IMG/VR virus record: IMGVR_UViG_3300042691_020677
Span: 1 to 20,455 of that record
DNA from: a virus
Reading direction: 5' to 3' (one strand)
DNA length: 20,455 nt
Each line of letters begins with the position of its first letter. Position 1 is the first letter of the stretch. Made by a program: the position numbers and the translations under genes. Of this stretch, positions 1-7,434 are shown in pieces. Below the pieces are notes generated by a model. The model was not told where the DNA came from and searched no databases. It was given only the letters and a program-made list of their open reading frames with translations.

Positions 1-1187
1 CTTGCCCAATTATTATTGGACAAACACCAGAATATGTTGTGAACATTGATATTGAACAACAATGGCTAAAATTCTGTCAACTTAATGAAATAGGTAAATC
101 ATTTCGACTTCTCAGGAGAGCAGCAGCTAAAACAGGTGTTGCTATTGGAATCCCTTATAAAATTACTCATGATTTTGCCGATGATGTAAAATTAGGACTT
201 AAAGTTCTTTCATCAGAAAGATTACAAAATCCACCAATTTCACGGTTACTTGATGAGAATATTTATGAAGGAATCAAATACGACGAGAATTGGAACCCAG
301 AACGTATTTGGGTTGACACTGGTGAAGAATTTGAAGTAAACAAAATTCTTTTATGGTGGAAACAAAAAGATGAAGCTTTGTTACGTGGTATACCTGAGTG
401 TAGCCCAGCTTTATGTATCTTCCCTTCTGTGCAACGATATCTAACAGCACTAGTAAGATCAGCAGAATTTAAATCCTGCATCCCTATTGTTGTTAAATTA
501 GATCCACACGTATGGGGAAAATCAGATGCTATAGCAGATGGAGTACCTTCAGGTATGTGGGAAATGGAACCAGGTCAAATACCTACACTTCCCCCAGGAA
601 CGAGCTTGGAGAGTTTAAGTAACTCAGGAACGTCAGCAGAAGATATCAATGCTATTGATGCAATGGTAGGATCTGCTGCTCGCTGTGTTAACATGCCACT
701 TAATTTAGCAATTGGTAACAGTGCTAAACTTAATATGGCAGCTTCCCAAGTAGATCTTGGTCCTTGGAAAAATACTGTAAAGATAGATAGAGAAGATTTC
801 TCTGTTGTGATTCACAGATTTTTCAAGATGTGGCTTAGAATGGGTAGAATGATTCCAGGTTATTTTAGAGAAATTACTAATAAGTATATCGATGAGTCAG
901 GTATAGCTTACAGTATTGGTAATGCTCAATTATTTTCCCACCCTGATCCTAACAAAGTAGCATCAAGTCGTTTAACAGACTTAATTAGTGGAGCAAATAC
1001 TTTAACTCGCCTCTATGCAGAAGAAGGATTAAATGCCAAAAGAGAACTCACAAGAGAAGCCGAACTTATGGGCATCACTTATGAAGAGCTTTGCAAAATA
1101 ATTCTATCTGCTCGTTCCTCAACTTCAATTCAAATTATTCATGACAACAAAGAACTCGTTAAATCAACAGACGACGAAGACGACTAG
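1..1187 (+). CDS. Portal protein, 5' end cut by window edge
   Basis: This is the dodecameric head-vertex channel protein through which DNA is packaged and to which the tail attaches. The reading frame is open from base 3 to the TAG at 1185-1187, so the start codon lies outside the window; the GTG at 39 is an in-frame valine rather than a likely start. The visible part is about 394 residues. The segment reading MPLNLAIGNSAKLNMAAS (about 689-742) matches the portal pattern 'MP..ia.GnSs..N.as', and the acidic C-terminus (STDDEDD) is common in portals. It sits directly before the protease-capsid gene, the usual portal position. Its last 47 bases overlap the next gene. The exact portal subfamily (HK97-like or lambda-like) cannot be decided by eye. 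Confidence 0.8.
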   Translation, partial: CPIIIGQTPEYVVNIDIEQQWLKFCQLNEIGKSFRLLRRAAAKTGVAIGIPYKITHDFADDVKLGLKVLSSERLQNPPISRLLDENIYEGIKYDENWNPERIWVDTGEEFEVNKILLWWKQKDEALLRGIPECSPALCIFPSVQRYLTALVRSAEFKSCIPIVVKLDPHVWGKSDAIADGVPSGMWEMEPGQIPTLPPGTSLESLSNSGTSAEDINAIDAMVGSAARCVNMPLNLAIGNSAKLNMAASQVDLGPWKNTVKIDREDFSVVIHRFFKMWLRMGRMIPGYFREITNKYIDESGIAYSIGNAQLFSHPDPNKVASSRLTDLISGANTLTRLYAEEGLNAKRELTREAELMGITYEELCKIILSARSSTSIQIIHDNKELVKSTDDEDD

Positions 1188-3219
1188 ACCTTCTTCTGAA
1201 TTTTTTGATATTGCTTTGTCTAGTCCAACTTCTGCTACTAAAACAGAAAGTGGTTTAACTAAACTTAGCTTTGAAGGATATTCAGGAGCACCTGTTGATC
1301 TTAGTGATTACGGTTTGCAACATCCAATGGTTTATGATTTAGCAGGTATCAAATTTAAAAATAAGATACCAATTCTTGCTGAACATTATCATCCAATCGG
1401 ACACACAACCAGTATCATTAAAACAGAAAACAGCTTATCAGGTGAAGGCTTAGCCTCCTACCCAGGAGAAGCTAGGGATCAAATCCTAGAAGCTCTCAAT
1501 AATGACTTTCCTTTTGAAGCATCAATGGGACTTAGAGCTAACAAAAGTTCTATAACATTGCTGGCTGCAAAAGAAAAGAAAACCATCAATGGACGTACCA
1601 TTGAAGGACCAATGTACGTTGCCAATTCTTCGGTACTTCGAGAAATGACTATCACGTTAATGGGACGAGATAGCAATACCGAATTCACAACCAAAAATTC
1701 AGAGGTAGTAAATTTACTAAATAGTATGGACCCAGAACAAACACCAACACCTGCTCAAACTCCTGCTCCTGCCCCAGTTGCAACTCCTGCCCCAGCGACT
1801 CCTGTCAACAACTCGAATCCAGTTGCTGCTCCAGTTGCTCCGATCAACAATTCAACCCCTGTTGCTCCTTCAACCAAGGATTTGTTTAAGCTAGCTAAGC
1901 TATCAATGGCTTATCCAGCACATGCAGAAAAAATTGATAAAATGGTTGATGAAGGAAAGAGTGCTACTGAAATTGAAAACAGTATCAAACTTGAGCTATA
2001 CGAAAATAGCCTTCCAAAAATGCCTGATATCAAAAACAAGTCCCAAAAAGCTGAACAAGAAATCACCATTCGATTTGCATTGTCATGCGGTGTTGCACCA
2101 GAGACATTGGACAAAGCTGGCTACGATAAGAAACTTATCGAAAATGCCGATAGTGATTACAAGTGGTCCTTTGTGGAATCCTTGGTAAACATTGCTAATT
2201 CTTCTGGTGGTCGATACACTGGATTTAGTGACGTTGAAACCATGTGTAAGTTTATCAAGAACAATTGCAATCAATCATTGCAATTTAATAACACTGGTGG
2301 ATTTAGCACATTCGATATGCCTAACTTGTTTCAACGAGTTACCGACTTTATGTTGGAAGAACGATGGGCATTGTCTGCACCATTTGCTATGACTGCTTGC
2401 GAAGAAGACTCTAACAAAGACTTCCGTAAGAAACAACAAGTTCGCCCAGGTGGTGGAGAGTTGTGGGAAGAAATTTCCAATGAAGGAAAACTACCACATG
2501 CCCAATTTGGAGAAGAATCTCGTTACGAATCTGATCTAAAGACTATCGGTCAAGTAGTTAGTTTTGATCGTAAGACTATTGTAAACGATGATATGGGAGT
2601 TATCTCTCGTCTTCTCGAAGCAATGGTTGAAGGAGCTATCTACAATCCAGACGTTCAACTTGGTCAACTTATGCTTAACCAAGCTGCTGCTGCCGGTACT
2701 TTCTGGGTTGATGCAGATAACAGTCGTACAGGTCTAGCTCTTAACCGAGCTAACTTGTCTACTGCTTACCTTGCAGTTCAAGACTACATTGAAACTCGTG
2801 GCACCAAGTCAATCAATCAGATGCAAACTGATAAATGGACTTTGATTACAGGTCCAGCTTTGGAAGAAACAGCTTGGGATATCCTTAAGCAAGATCGTAT
2901 TGTTAACGATACCACATCTAACACCAAGACAGGAGATAAAAACTTCTGGTTTGGTAAAATGGATTATGCTAAGTTCTTGCAAATGTCAAACACTAATTTG
3001 CTAGGATCAGGTACATTCGTTCACTCTAGCAGTTGGGTTTTGTGGCCTTCTTCTAAGAAAGCATCACCATATACGATCAATTTCCTCCGAGGCAAGAAAC
3101 GACCAACAATCGAATCTATCGACCTCCCAGGAGACATGCTCGGTATGGGCGTAAGAGGATACTGGGATGTCAAGATCAACGAACGAGAACGACTCTTCAT
3201 CTTGCGAGCCAGAAGCTAA
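1141..3219 (+). CDS. Prohead protease / major capsid protein fusion
   Basis: One 692-residue protein carries both the maturation protease and the HK97-fold capsid subunit. Residues about 40-195 look like a serine prohead protease: a His-rich motif AEHYHPIGH (H82, H84, H88) and PFEASMGL with a likely nucleophile S128, in the order and spacing usual for U35/Mu-like head proteases. Residues about 199-246 form a Pro/Ala/Asn linker with a near-repeated PVNNS/PINNS unit. Residues about 247-692 form the capsid part, ending in a D-x-x-G-M-G-V-R-G-Y-W-D-V-type strand typical of this fusion family. The start overlaps the portal gene by 47 bases with no strong ribosome binding site, so translational coupling is likely. 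The protease would be expected to release itself from the capsid domain during maturation, presumably in or near the linker (inference). Confidence 0.85.
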   Translation: MTTKNSLNQQTTKTTRPSSEFFDIALSSPTSATKTESGLTKLSFEGYSGAPVDLSDYGLQHPMVYDLAGIKFKNKIPILAEHYHPIGHTTSIIKTENSLSGEGLASYPGEARDQILEALNNDFPFEASMGLRANKSSITLLAAKEKKTINGRTIEGPMYVANSSVLREMTITLMGRDSNTEFTTKNSEVVNLLNSMDPEQTPTPAQTPAPAPVATPAPATPVNNSNPVAAPVAPINNSTPVAPSTKDLFKLAKLSMAYPAHAEKIDKMVDEGKSATEIENSIKLELYENSLPKMPDIKNKSQKAEQEITIRFALSCGVAPETLDKAGYDKKLIENADSDYKWSFVESLVNIANSSGGRYTGFSDVETMCKFIKNNCNQSLQFNNTGGFSTFDMPNLFQRVTDFMLEERWALSAPFAMTACEEDSNKDFRKKQQVRPGGGELWEEISNEGKLPHAQFGEESRYESDLKTIGQVVSFDRKTIVNDDMGVISRLLEAMVEGAIYNPDVQLGQLMLNQAAAAGTFWVDADNSRTGLALNRANLSTAYLAVQDYIETRGTKSINQMQTDKWTLITGPALEETAWDILKQDRIVNDTTSNTKTGDKNFWFGKMDYAKFLQMSNTNLLGSGTFVHSSSWVLWPSSKKASPYTINFLRGKKRPTIESIDLPGDMLGMGVRGYWDVKINERERLFILRARS

Positions 3220-3541
3220 TTCTGATATAACTTGTAGTGAATCTAAAGATGTCTATTTAGATCCTCTAGTTACAAAATATGATGTAGGGATGGTGGTTGA
3301 AGGACCACCTCCCTTGCAGGCTTGCAATAGTTGCCGTCACTTTGAAACAGTATTAGCATGCTCAAAAGACAAATACTATGGTACTTGTCGTAACAATTTA
3401 CAAATTCTAGATAAATCTTTAGTCTCAGAAGATTTAAATGCTACATGTTGGAATTTCTGTCTGAGAGAAGATCTGTTAAAACTTAAAATCAAAAGACTTA
3501 GGAGTCAAAATGCCAACCGCAGTAACAAACTACACGAATAA
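3167..3541 (+). CDS. Small cysteine-rich protein, unknown function
   Basis: The 124-residue product is not recognised. It has eight cysteines: C13, C23, C53-x2-C56, C65, C74 and C94-x3-C98. The last six form a compact cluster between residues 53 and 98 that could bind zinc or form disulfides. The C-terminus is Lys/Arg-rich. The ATG at 3167 overlaps the capsid gene by 53 bases; an ATG at 3290 (residue 42) would keep the whole cluster, so the start is uncertain. The gene lies between capsid and decoration-protein genes and overlaps the latter by 32 bases, which suggests a role in head assembly. No catalytic motif is visible. Confidence 0.6.
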   Translation: MSRSTNENDSSSCEPEANSDITCSESKDVYLDPLVTKYDVGMVVEGPPPLQACNSCRHFETVLACSKDKYYGTCRNNLQILDKSLVSEDLNATCWNFCLREDLLKLKIKRLRSQNANRSNKLHE

Positions 3542-4013
3542 CAATTGGATCACAAAAGTAGGAATCGCTGGTATCATTCGTCAACATGGTGGTCTGTTGA
3601 TGAACTACTGGAATAGATCCACAACTTTGGCAATTATGCCAGGTGAACCGATCATCATTAACCAAATGGTTTGTGTATGTTCAAAACTTATTTTGCCTAG
3701 CACAATGGGTGAAGTCTACACAAACTGGATTTGTGACTTCCGAATGAACCCTGCTCATACGGGTGACGTTCTAGCTAACGATCAACTATGGTGGTCTTAC
3801 GATGTTGAAGCTCTTCAAGACAACGTAGGTTGTGCTGTTGCATCAGCCCCAACTAACGGATTCATTTTAGGTCGTGCAGTGGCTAAAGTTGAAGATCCAT
3901 TGAATGGTAGTAATCAAAGAGTTGTAGCTAGCACAACAAGTCGTACTTGGGTTCGAGTAGCTTCCTTACAAGAACCAGTTACAGCTATCGGAACAGTCCC
4001 AACATTCTTCTAA
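3510..4013 (+). CDS. DUF2190-like capsid decoration protein
   Basis: The 167-residue product follows the capsid gene, where head-decoration or stabilisation proteins are found. The sequence has the beta-strand rhythm of DUF2190 proteins: an N-terminal 'G.P..I.....C.C' strand pair, a central 'G.VYTNWICDF....' strand, a segment with 'ANDQLWWSYD' resembling the usual 'G..VYWD', then 'GFILGRAVA' and a final hydrophobic strand. The start is supported by TAGGAG at 3499-3504, five bases before the ATG. A good binding site fits a protein needed in high copy. The stop is followed by a structured 114-base gap. Another small capsid protein family is possible; the family call is by pattern only. Confidence 0.6.
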   Translation: MPTAVTNYTNNNWITKVGIAGIIRQHGGLLMNYWNRSTTLAIMPGEPIIINQMVCVCSKLILPSTMGEVYTNWICDFRMNPAHTGDVLANDQLWWSYDVEALQDNVGCAVASAPTNGFILGRAVAKVEDPLNGSNQRVVASTTSRTWVRVASLQEPVTAIGTVPTFF

Positions 4014-4021
4014 GACTTTAC

Positions 4022-4105
4022 GTCTCTCTTTAGAAAGACTGCTCTAAGAACACCTTTTAGAACGTCTTGTTTGATCGAAACGAAAGTTATTCTTGACGTT
4101 CTAAA
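4022..4105 (+). other. Intergenic RNA stem-loops after decoration gene
   Basis: Two inverted repeats fill the 114-base gap 4014-4127. The first is GTCTCTC (4022-4028) with GAAAGAC (4033-4039): one mismatch and a TTTA loop. The second is a perfect 11-bp pair, TTTAGAACGTC (4056-4066) and GACGTTCTAAA (4095-4105), whose 28-base interior includes GTTT-gatcg-AAAC. There is no long T-run, so this is more likely an mRNA stability or processing structure, or a weak terminator, than a classic intrinsic terminator. Confidence 0.5.
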
Positions 4106-4127
4106 TTTACTTTGAAAGTTTAACGAT

Positions 4128-4478
4128 ATGAGTAAACTACAAATTGGTATTGAAAAATTACAAAGACATGTATCTAATCATACTGCTCTTGATGCAACAA
4201 TTCAATACAATGAAGCTAGTGAACTCATACATGTTAAACTTACCCCTGTAGATTTAGTTTCACTATTAGATTCAGCCAGAATAAAAGTATCAAGCCAAAC
4301 ATACAAATTTCTCATAGCTCGTGAAGATTACATTGCTCTCAATTTAATAGCAAATAGAGGGTACATAATCAATATTAATGGGCTAAAATTTCAAACTGTG
4401 CTTGGCAATAAAGGTACTGTGGTCGATAATGACAATCACAATGGTTTCGTAGTCATTTCAGCAAATGTAATACAATGA
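4128..4478 (+). CDS. Head-tail connector / head-closure-like protein
   Basis: The 116-residue product is small and all-beta-like in its C-terminal half: YKFLIAREDY, then 'ANRGYIININGLKFQTV' and 'NHNGFVVISANVI'. This 'rG..i.inG..y.V......nG...i.a' pattern is that of small head-closure/stopper or head-tail adaptor proteins. Its position, after the head genes and immediately before two likely tail-completion genes, supports this. The upstream ribosome binding site is weak (GAAAG at 4114-4118). The stop TGA overlaps the next ATG by four bases (ATGA), so the pair is translationally coupled. The role is inferred from position and pattern, not from a firm family match. Confidence 0.5.
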   Translation: MSKLQIGIEKLQRHVSNHTALDATIQYNEASELIHVKLTPVDLVSLLDSARIKVSSQTYKFLIAREDYIALNLIANRGYIININGLKFQTVLGNKGTVVDNDNHNGFVVISANVIQ

Positions 4479-4945
4479 GTCTATTCACCCTTTGTTCTAG
4501 TATAGTTAGTAGTCTAAATAATTCAACCCCAGAAAATTGGGGGAACATAATAGTTCCCACAGATTTACAAGCGGTATTAGTTTTAGACCCTGACGTACTG
4601 TACCAAACAAGAGATCGTAGACTCTTTGTTATGCCTGTACAACATATGCCAATGGATTTTTCAGGTAGAAATTCTACTAGATCACAATTCTTAATGAATT
4701 ATGTTTTTAGTATAGGACTGCTTCTTCCACTTGATTCATTCCAAAACGAAGATGTTTCAGAAGCTGGAGATATTTCTGCTGCTTTAGAATTATGGGAGCG
4801 TATAGATATGTTCGTAATACGAAACATACCTGAGCCTTATACTCTTAAAGAAGTAGTACCAGAACCTCCTGTTGAAGTTGAGATGAACCAAAAGAATTTT
4901 CTGGTCTTAACTGAATTTACTGTAGAAGCAGAAAAGTGCATATGA
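4475..4945 (+). CDS. Probable tail-completion / tail terminator protein
   Basis: The 156-residue product begins MSLFTLCSSIVSSLNN, a helix followed by alternating strands ('QAVLVLDPDVLY', 'RRLFVMPVQ', 'FSIGLLLPL'), then a helical segment and another strand pair ending 'NFLVLTEFTVEAE'. Small alpha/beta proteins of this size at this locus usually are the tail terminator or head-tail joining protein that caps the tail tube. It is coupled to both neighbours by ATGA overlaps (4475-4478 and 4942-4945). An internal perfect CCCC...GGGG inverted repeat at about 4527-4543 is noted. No specific family is recognised with certainty. Confidence 0.45.
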   Translation: MSLFTLCSSIVSSLNNSTPENWGNIIVPTDLQAVLVLDPDVLYQTRDRRLFVMPVQHMPMDFSGRNSTRSQFLMNYVFSIGLLLPLDSFQNEDVSEAGDISAALELWERIDMFVIRNIPEPYTLKEVVPEPPVEVEMNQKNFLVLTEFTVEAEKCI

Positions 4946-5376
4946 GTCTTAAATGGTTCTTCAAGGGTGTATTTTATAGCACCAAGTTCAATGCGAGTGT
5001 TGCACGCTCAAAGAAAGCTGGTCTACAAAGACTAGCTGCATATATTCGTGGTGCAACAATCAAATCACTACGAATATCACAAAAGACTTCCTCCCCAGGA
5101 AAGCCACCATATGCCAAAACACGTGGTGGTCTAAGAATTATAATGTATTCTCTGTATCGTAACGGAGCTATCATTGGTCCTGTTAAATTTCCTGGAAGTG
5201 ATTTCTTTAATAAACCTATCCCTCATATTCATGAATTTGGGGGAACCTTTATGAGTAGAAAAGGATTCACACGATATCCGCAAAGATCGTATATGAATCA
5301 TACTCTACAACAACTTCAAAAACGTGGAGCAATATCTAAAGAATATTCTGTAGGTATGGCCCGACAATGGTCTTAA
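4942..5376 (+). CDS. Neck / virion morphogenesis protein (gp10- or gpG-like)
   Basis: The 144-residue basic product has the pattern of head-tail joining or minor tail proteins: an N-terminal 'ARSKKAGLQRLAAYIRGATIKSLR' helix, 'SSPGKPPYAKTRGGLR', then 'IIGPVKFPG', 'IPHIHEFGG' and 'RYPQRSYMNHTLQQL'. The order 'S.PG.PP......LR..I.......IGP......P...E.GG......YP.R..M' is a familiar one in this family, with the basic helix probably lining the connector. The ATG at 4942 is preferred over the in-frame GTG at 4936 because it forms an ATGA overlap with the preceding stop. It contains one CCCCAGGA octamer (5093-5100). Confidence 0.65.
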   Translation: MSLKWFFKGVFYSTKFNASVARSKKAGLQRLAAYIRGATIKSLRISQKTSSPGKPPYAKTRGGLRIIMYSLYRNGAIIGPVKFPGSDFFNKPIPHIHEFGGTFMSRKGFTRYPQRSYMNHTLQQLQKRGAISKEYSVGMARQWS

Positions 5377-5430
5377 GTAATTTTCACGTAGCTTAAGAAA
5401 ACATTCTTCCAACATCCTTAAAGGAAAATT

Positions 5431-6306
5431 ATGCCAGTTACAACAGCAGAACTTACCCTGTGCAACCGTAAAGGTAGAGAAATGGTTCTCTACTATGATA
5501 CTGCGGTTGCTAACAATTGTGCTACTCCAGTATGGGTAGCTAACAAAGCAGTCACAGGAGATCTTGATATCAATGATACCATTGATAAAGAAGAACAAAC
5601 TTCTCGTGATCCTTTGGTAAAGTACAAACAATATAGTCAGTCACAATCTGACTTAGAAATCACAGGAGAAATGTTTGTTGATCCTAAATATGAAGGATAT
5701 TCTTACATTGCTTCAATGAAACAAGGAGTACCAAGAAACATTCTTATTCTTACTTACGGACTATCTGTAGTAGGATCTGTTGGATACAAAGGAAAGTTTA
5801 ACAACTACGATGGATCTATCAAAGGACCAGAGTCAGGCCCAGGAAGAACGTCGTTCAGCTTAGCTCCAGCATCTTGCGTTATTACTGCTTGTAACATTAC
5901 AACAGTTGAAGTTGCTGTAGCTGCTGCGATTGTTAATTATGACGAAGGCGTTTTTGTTCCTGCTGCTAGTGTTGGAATGTCAGCACCTACTCTTGGACAA
6001 ATGATTGTTGAATCTGATGTTTATCAAGGATTGAACAACACTGGTGCAGAAATAGTTTACACAGACATAGCTCCTTTGATTGGTTTTCTGGGTGTAGATA
6101 AAGTAGATAGTCTACTTGATAACCTTGTAGAAGCTAATTACATCCCAACAGGTATTGTTTCTAGCCGACGTATGGCTAAAATCAAACCACGAGGAATGGG
6201 TGAATTTCATCGAGAAGATCTATTAAAAGTTCTTAATGAAATCGTTTTAAACGAGAAAGTATCCGCAGCAACAATTGCTAAAGCTCCTAAAGCTCCTAAA
6301 GAATAG
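5431..6306 (+). CDS. Major tail tube protein
   Basis: The 291-residue protein would polymerise as hexameric rings to form the tail tube. The N-terminus fits tail tube proteins: 'MVLYYDTAVANNCATPVWVANKAVTGDLDIN' followed by 'KEEQTSRDPLVKYKQYSQSQSDLEITGEMF', then 'YSYIASMKQGVPRNILILTYG' and a strand-rich middle. This resembles phage tail proteins of planctomycete prophages. AAAGGA at 5420-5425 lies five bases before the ATG, a strong site suited to an abundant protein. The C-terminus ends with two AKAPKAPKE-type units. The gene is followed by a 157-base structured gap and precedes nuclease and chaperone genes, as expected for a tube gene before the tape measure. Confidence 0.75.
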   Translation: MPVTTAELTLCNRKGREMVLYYDTAVANNCATPVWVANKAVTGDLDINDTIDKEEQTSRDPLVKYKQYSQSQSDLEITGEMFVDPKYEGYSYIASMKQGVPRNILILTYGLSVVGSVGYKGKFNNYDGSIKGPESGPGRTSFSLAPASCVITACNITTVEVAVAAAIVNYDEGVFVPAASVGMSAPTLGQMIVESDVYQGLNNTGAEIVYTDIAPLIGFLGVDKVDSLLDNLVEANYIPTGIVSSRRMAKIKPRGMGEFHREDLLKVLNEIVLNEKVSAATIAKAPKAPKE

Positions 6307-6343
6307 TTCTCCGTCAAGAATTATCTAGGCAGACCGCGACAAT

Positions 6344-6410
6344 TTTTAGGGATCAATCTTATTCTAGTAAACTGTGACGGCGGTTTATAGGGTAGGGTTG
6401 GTCCCTAAAA
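6344..6410 (+). terminator. Long stem-loop after tail tube gene
   Basis: TTTTAGGGATCAA (6344-6356) pairs with TTGGTCCCTAAAA (6398-6410): 13 base pairs including one G-U. The 41-base loop holds a nested TAAAC/GTTTA pair (6368-6372 and 6383-6387). Further T-rich sequence follows (CCATTTTTTATGCTTTTTAG, about 6424-6443). It could terminate or attenuate transcription after the highly expressed tube gene, or stabilise its mRNA. No other function is visible in 6307-6463. Confidence 0.5.
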
Positions 6411-6445
6411 GTATGTCTATACCCATTTTTTATGCTTTTTAGACT

Positions 6446-6459
6446 CCCTTTTCTGGAGA
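6446..6459 (+). promoter_or_regulatory. Ribosome binding site in a small hairpin
   Basis: The binding site GGAG, about six bases before the nuclease ATG at 6464, can pair with an upstream CTCC across a short CTTTTCT loop. Such a hairpin could lower translation of the nuclease. This is read from sequence only; the stem is just four base pairs. Confidence 0.3.
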
Positions 6460-6463
6460 CACT

Positions 6464-6784
6464 ATGTATTCTTATCAAGCAACAATCAATCGAATTATAG
6501 ATGGAGATACAGTAGAAGTTACTATTGACTTAGGTTTCTCTATTAGTTTTAAACAAATAATAAGAATCTATGGAATCAATGCTCCTGAAAAAAATACTGA
6601 TTATGGAAAGACAACACTACACAGAATAACTCAACTCATTCCCCCAGGAACAATCGTCAAGATTGAAACCATCAAAGACAAAAAAGAAAAGTTTGGTAGA
6701 TATCTTGGCATTATTTATCATAACTCAATTAACATTGGATTACAGTTAATCTCCGAAGGATTAGCTATATCATATTACCCCTGA
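6464..6784 (+). CDS. Staphylococcal-nuclease-like (thermonuclease) protein
   Basis: The 106-residue product is a compact SNase/Tudor-fold nuclease, a calcium-dependent phosphodiesterase family acting on DNA and RNA. Visible motifs are R10-I-I-D13-G-D15-T (metal-binding region), R34-I-Y-G-I-N39-A-P-E42 (the catalytic Arg and Glu), and K-F-G-R79-Y-L-G (the second catalytic Arg), ending with 'LISEGLAISYY'. Asn39 stands where Staphylococcus nuclease has Asp40, a metal ligand. The length is close to a bare catalytic domain, and no signal peptide is seen. It lies between the tail tube and chaperone genes, unusual for this enzyme, and has gaps on both sides, consistent with an acquired 'moron' gene. 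It carries one CCCCAGGA (6642-6649). Confidence 0.85.
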   Translation: MYSYQATINRIIDGDTVEVTIDLGFSISFKQIIRIYGINAPEKNTDYGKTTLHRITQLIPPGTIVKIETIKDKKEKFGRYLGIIYHNSINIGLQLISEGLAISYYP

Positions 6785-6818
6785 TACTTCGAGCCGTCTC
6801 TCACTTTTAGGAAATCAC

Positions 6819-7289
6819 GTGGCAAAAGAAATCGTTCGTTACAAAATTGGTTCTTACGAAATCATTATTGAAATTAATTTGATTGAATCTAGAAAACTAG
6901 AAAAACAATTTGGACTTAAGTTATTAGACTTCTTTGTTGATAATGAAAAAACAATGGAAGCAGTTCAAAAATTAATTCTTGATGATGACTTTACAATTGA
7001 TCTTCTATGGTATTACTTTGGTAATCAACATAAAGTAGACAAAGAAACAATGGAAGCCTGCATTAGTAGTTTAGATCTACTGGATGAATTCAGAGAGAAG
7101 TTCTGGGCAGCAGTTGTAAATTTTACGTCAGCCCACAAAAAGAAAATTCTCCTGGACTTGTGGGCACAGATGAAGATACAAATCAAGAAGTTCGATGTAG
7201 CAGAGATGATGTCGAATGTATCATCCTCCGAGTTAGAGGAAGAGGAATCGACGTTGACACCCTTACCATCGGAGACATTCTCTACATAG
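6819..7289 (+). CDS. Tail assembly chaperone (G-like)
   Basis: The 156-residue product lies immediately before the tape measure gene region, where nearly all long-tailed phages carry a tail chaperone with a frameshifted extension. The start is a GTG at 6819 after TAGGA at 6806-6810. It has a beta-rich N-terminus ('YKIGSYEIIIEINLIESRKLEKQFG') followed by helices, as in G-type chaperones, and an acidic tail (SSSELEEEES). A second reading frame, -1 relative to this one, is open from 7088 to 7432 and overlaps the 3' part, so a minority G-T fusion is expected. The function is inferred mainly from this arrangement; the amino acid sequence itself is not diagnostic. Confidence 0.65.
   Translation: MAKEIVRYKIGSYEIIIEINLIESRKLEKQFGLKLLDFFVDNEKTMEAVQKLILDDDFTIDLLWYYFGNQHKVDKETMEACISSLDLLDEFREKFWAAVVNFTSAHKKKILLDLWAQMKIQIKKFDVAEMMSNVSSSELEEEESTLTPLPSETFST
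7131..7165 (+). promoter_or_regulatory. Candidate -1 frameshift site with flanking inverted repeat
   Basis: The zero-frame codons read CAC AAA AAG AAA around 7134-7145, giving the slippery-like heptamer C-AAA-AAG at 7136-7142. A perfect 8-bp inverted repeat, GCCCACAA (7131-7138) and TTGTGGGC (7158-7165), brackets it. Slipping back one base after AAG would join residue 108 of the G-like protein to 96 codons of the next frame, giving about 204 residues. The first base is C rather than A, so the site is not canonical, and the stem includes the slippery bases instead of lying wholly downstream. Confidence 0.5.
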
Positions 7290-7432
7290 AACAAGAAGCC
7301 TTTCATAGAGATAGAATCTATTGGGCATGTTCAGCACAAGATTCATCACTATTACCAAAAGTACCACCACCCCCAGGAACAGGCCAAGCCAAACTGGAGG
7401 CATCAGTTAAAAGAGCAAAAGGACAAGCATAG
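7142..7432 (+). CDS. Frameshift extension of tail chaperone (T-like)
   Basis: This frame (-1 relative to the G-like gene) is open from 7088 and ends at TAG 7430-7432, two bases before the tape measure ATG. A GTG at 7160 could start a free-standing 90-residue protein, but no ribosome binding site precedes it, and the overlap pattern is exactly that of lambda G/GT-type chaperones. The translated part after the proposed slip site includes 'DVECIILRVRGRGIDVDTLTIGDILYIEQEAFHRDRIYW', a folded-looking segment, then a Pro-rich 'VPPPPGTG' and a basic end. Expressed as a fusion, it would recruit tail tube subunits onto the tape measure. It contains one CCCCAGGA (7371-7378). Confidence 0.6.
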   Translation, partial: ENSPGLVGTDEDTNQEVRCSRDDVECIILRVRGRGIDVDTLTIGDILYIEQEAFHRDRIYWACSAQDSSLLPKVPPPPGTGQAKLEASVKRAKGQA

Positions 7433-7434
7433 CC

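Noticed and set aside
4527-4543. CCCC...GGGG inverted repeat within the tail-completion gene
   Set aside because: Only a short stem inside coding sequence with no context; kept as a note, not as a regulatory element.
7160-7432. Independent 90-residue gene from GTG 7160
   Set aside because: No ribosome binding site; the -1 frame overlap and location before the tape measure fit a frameshift extension better, though independent initiation cannot be excluded.
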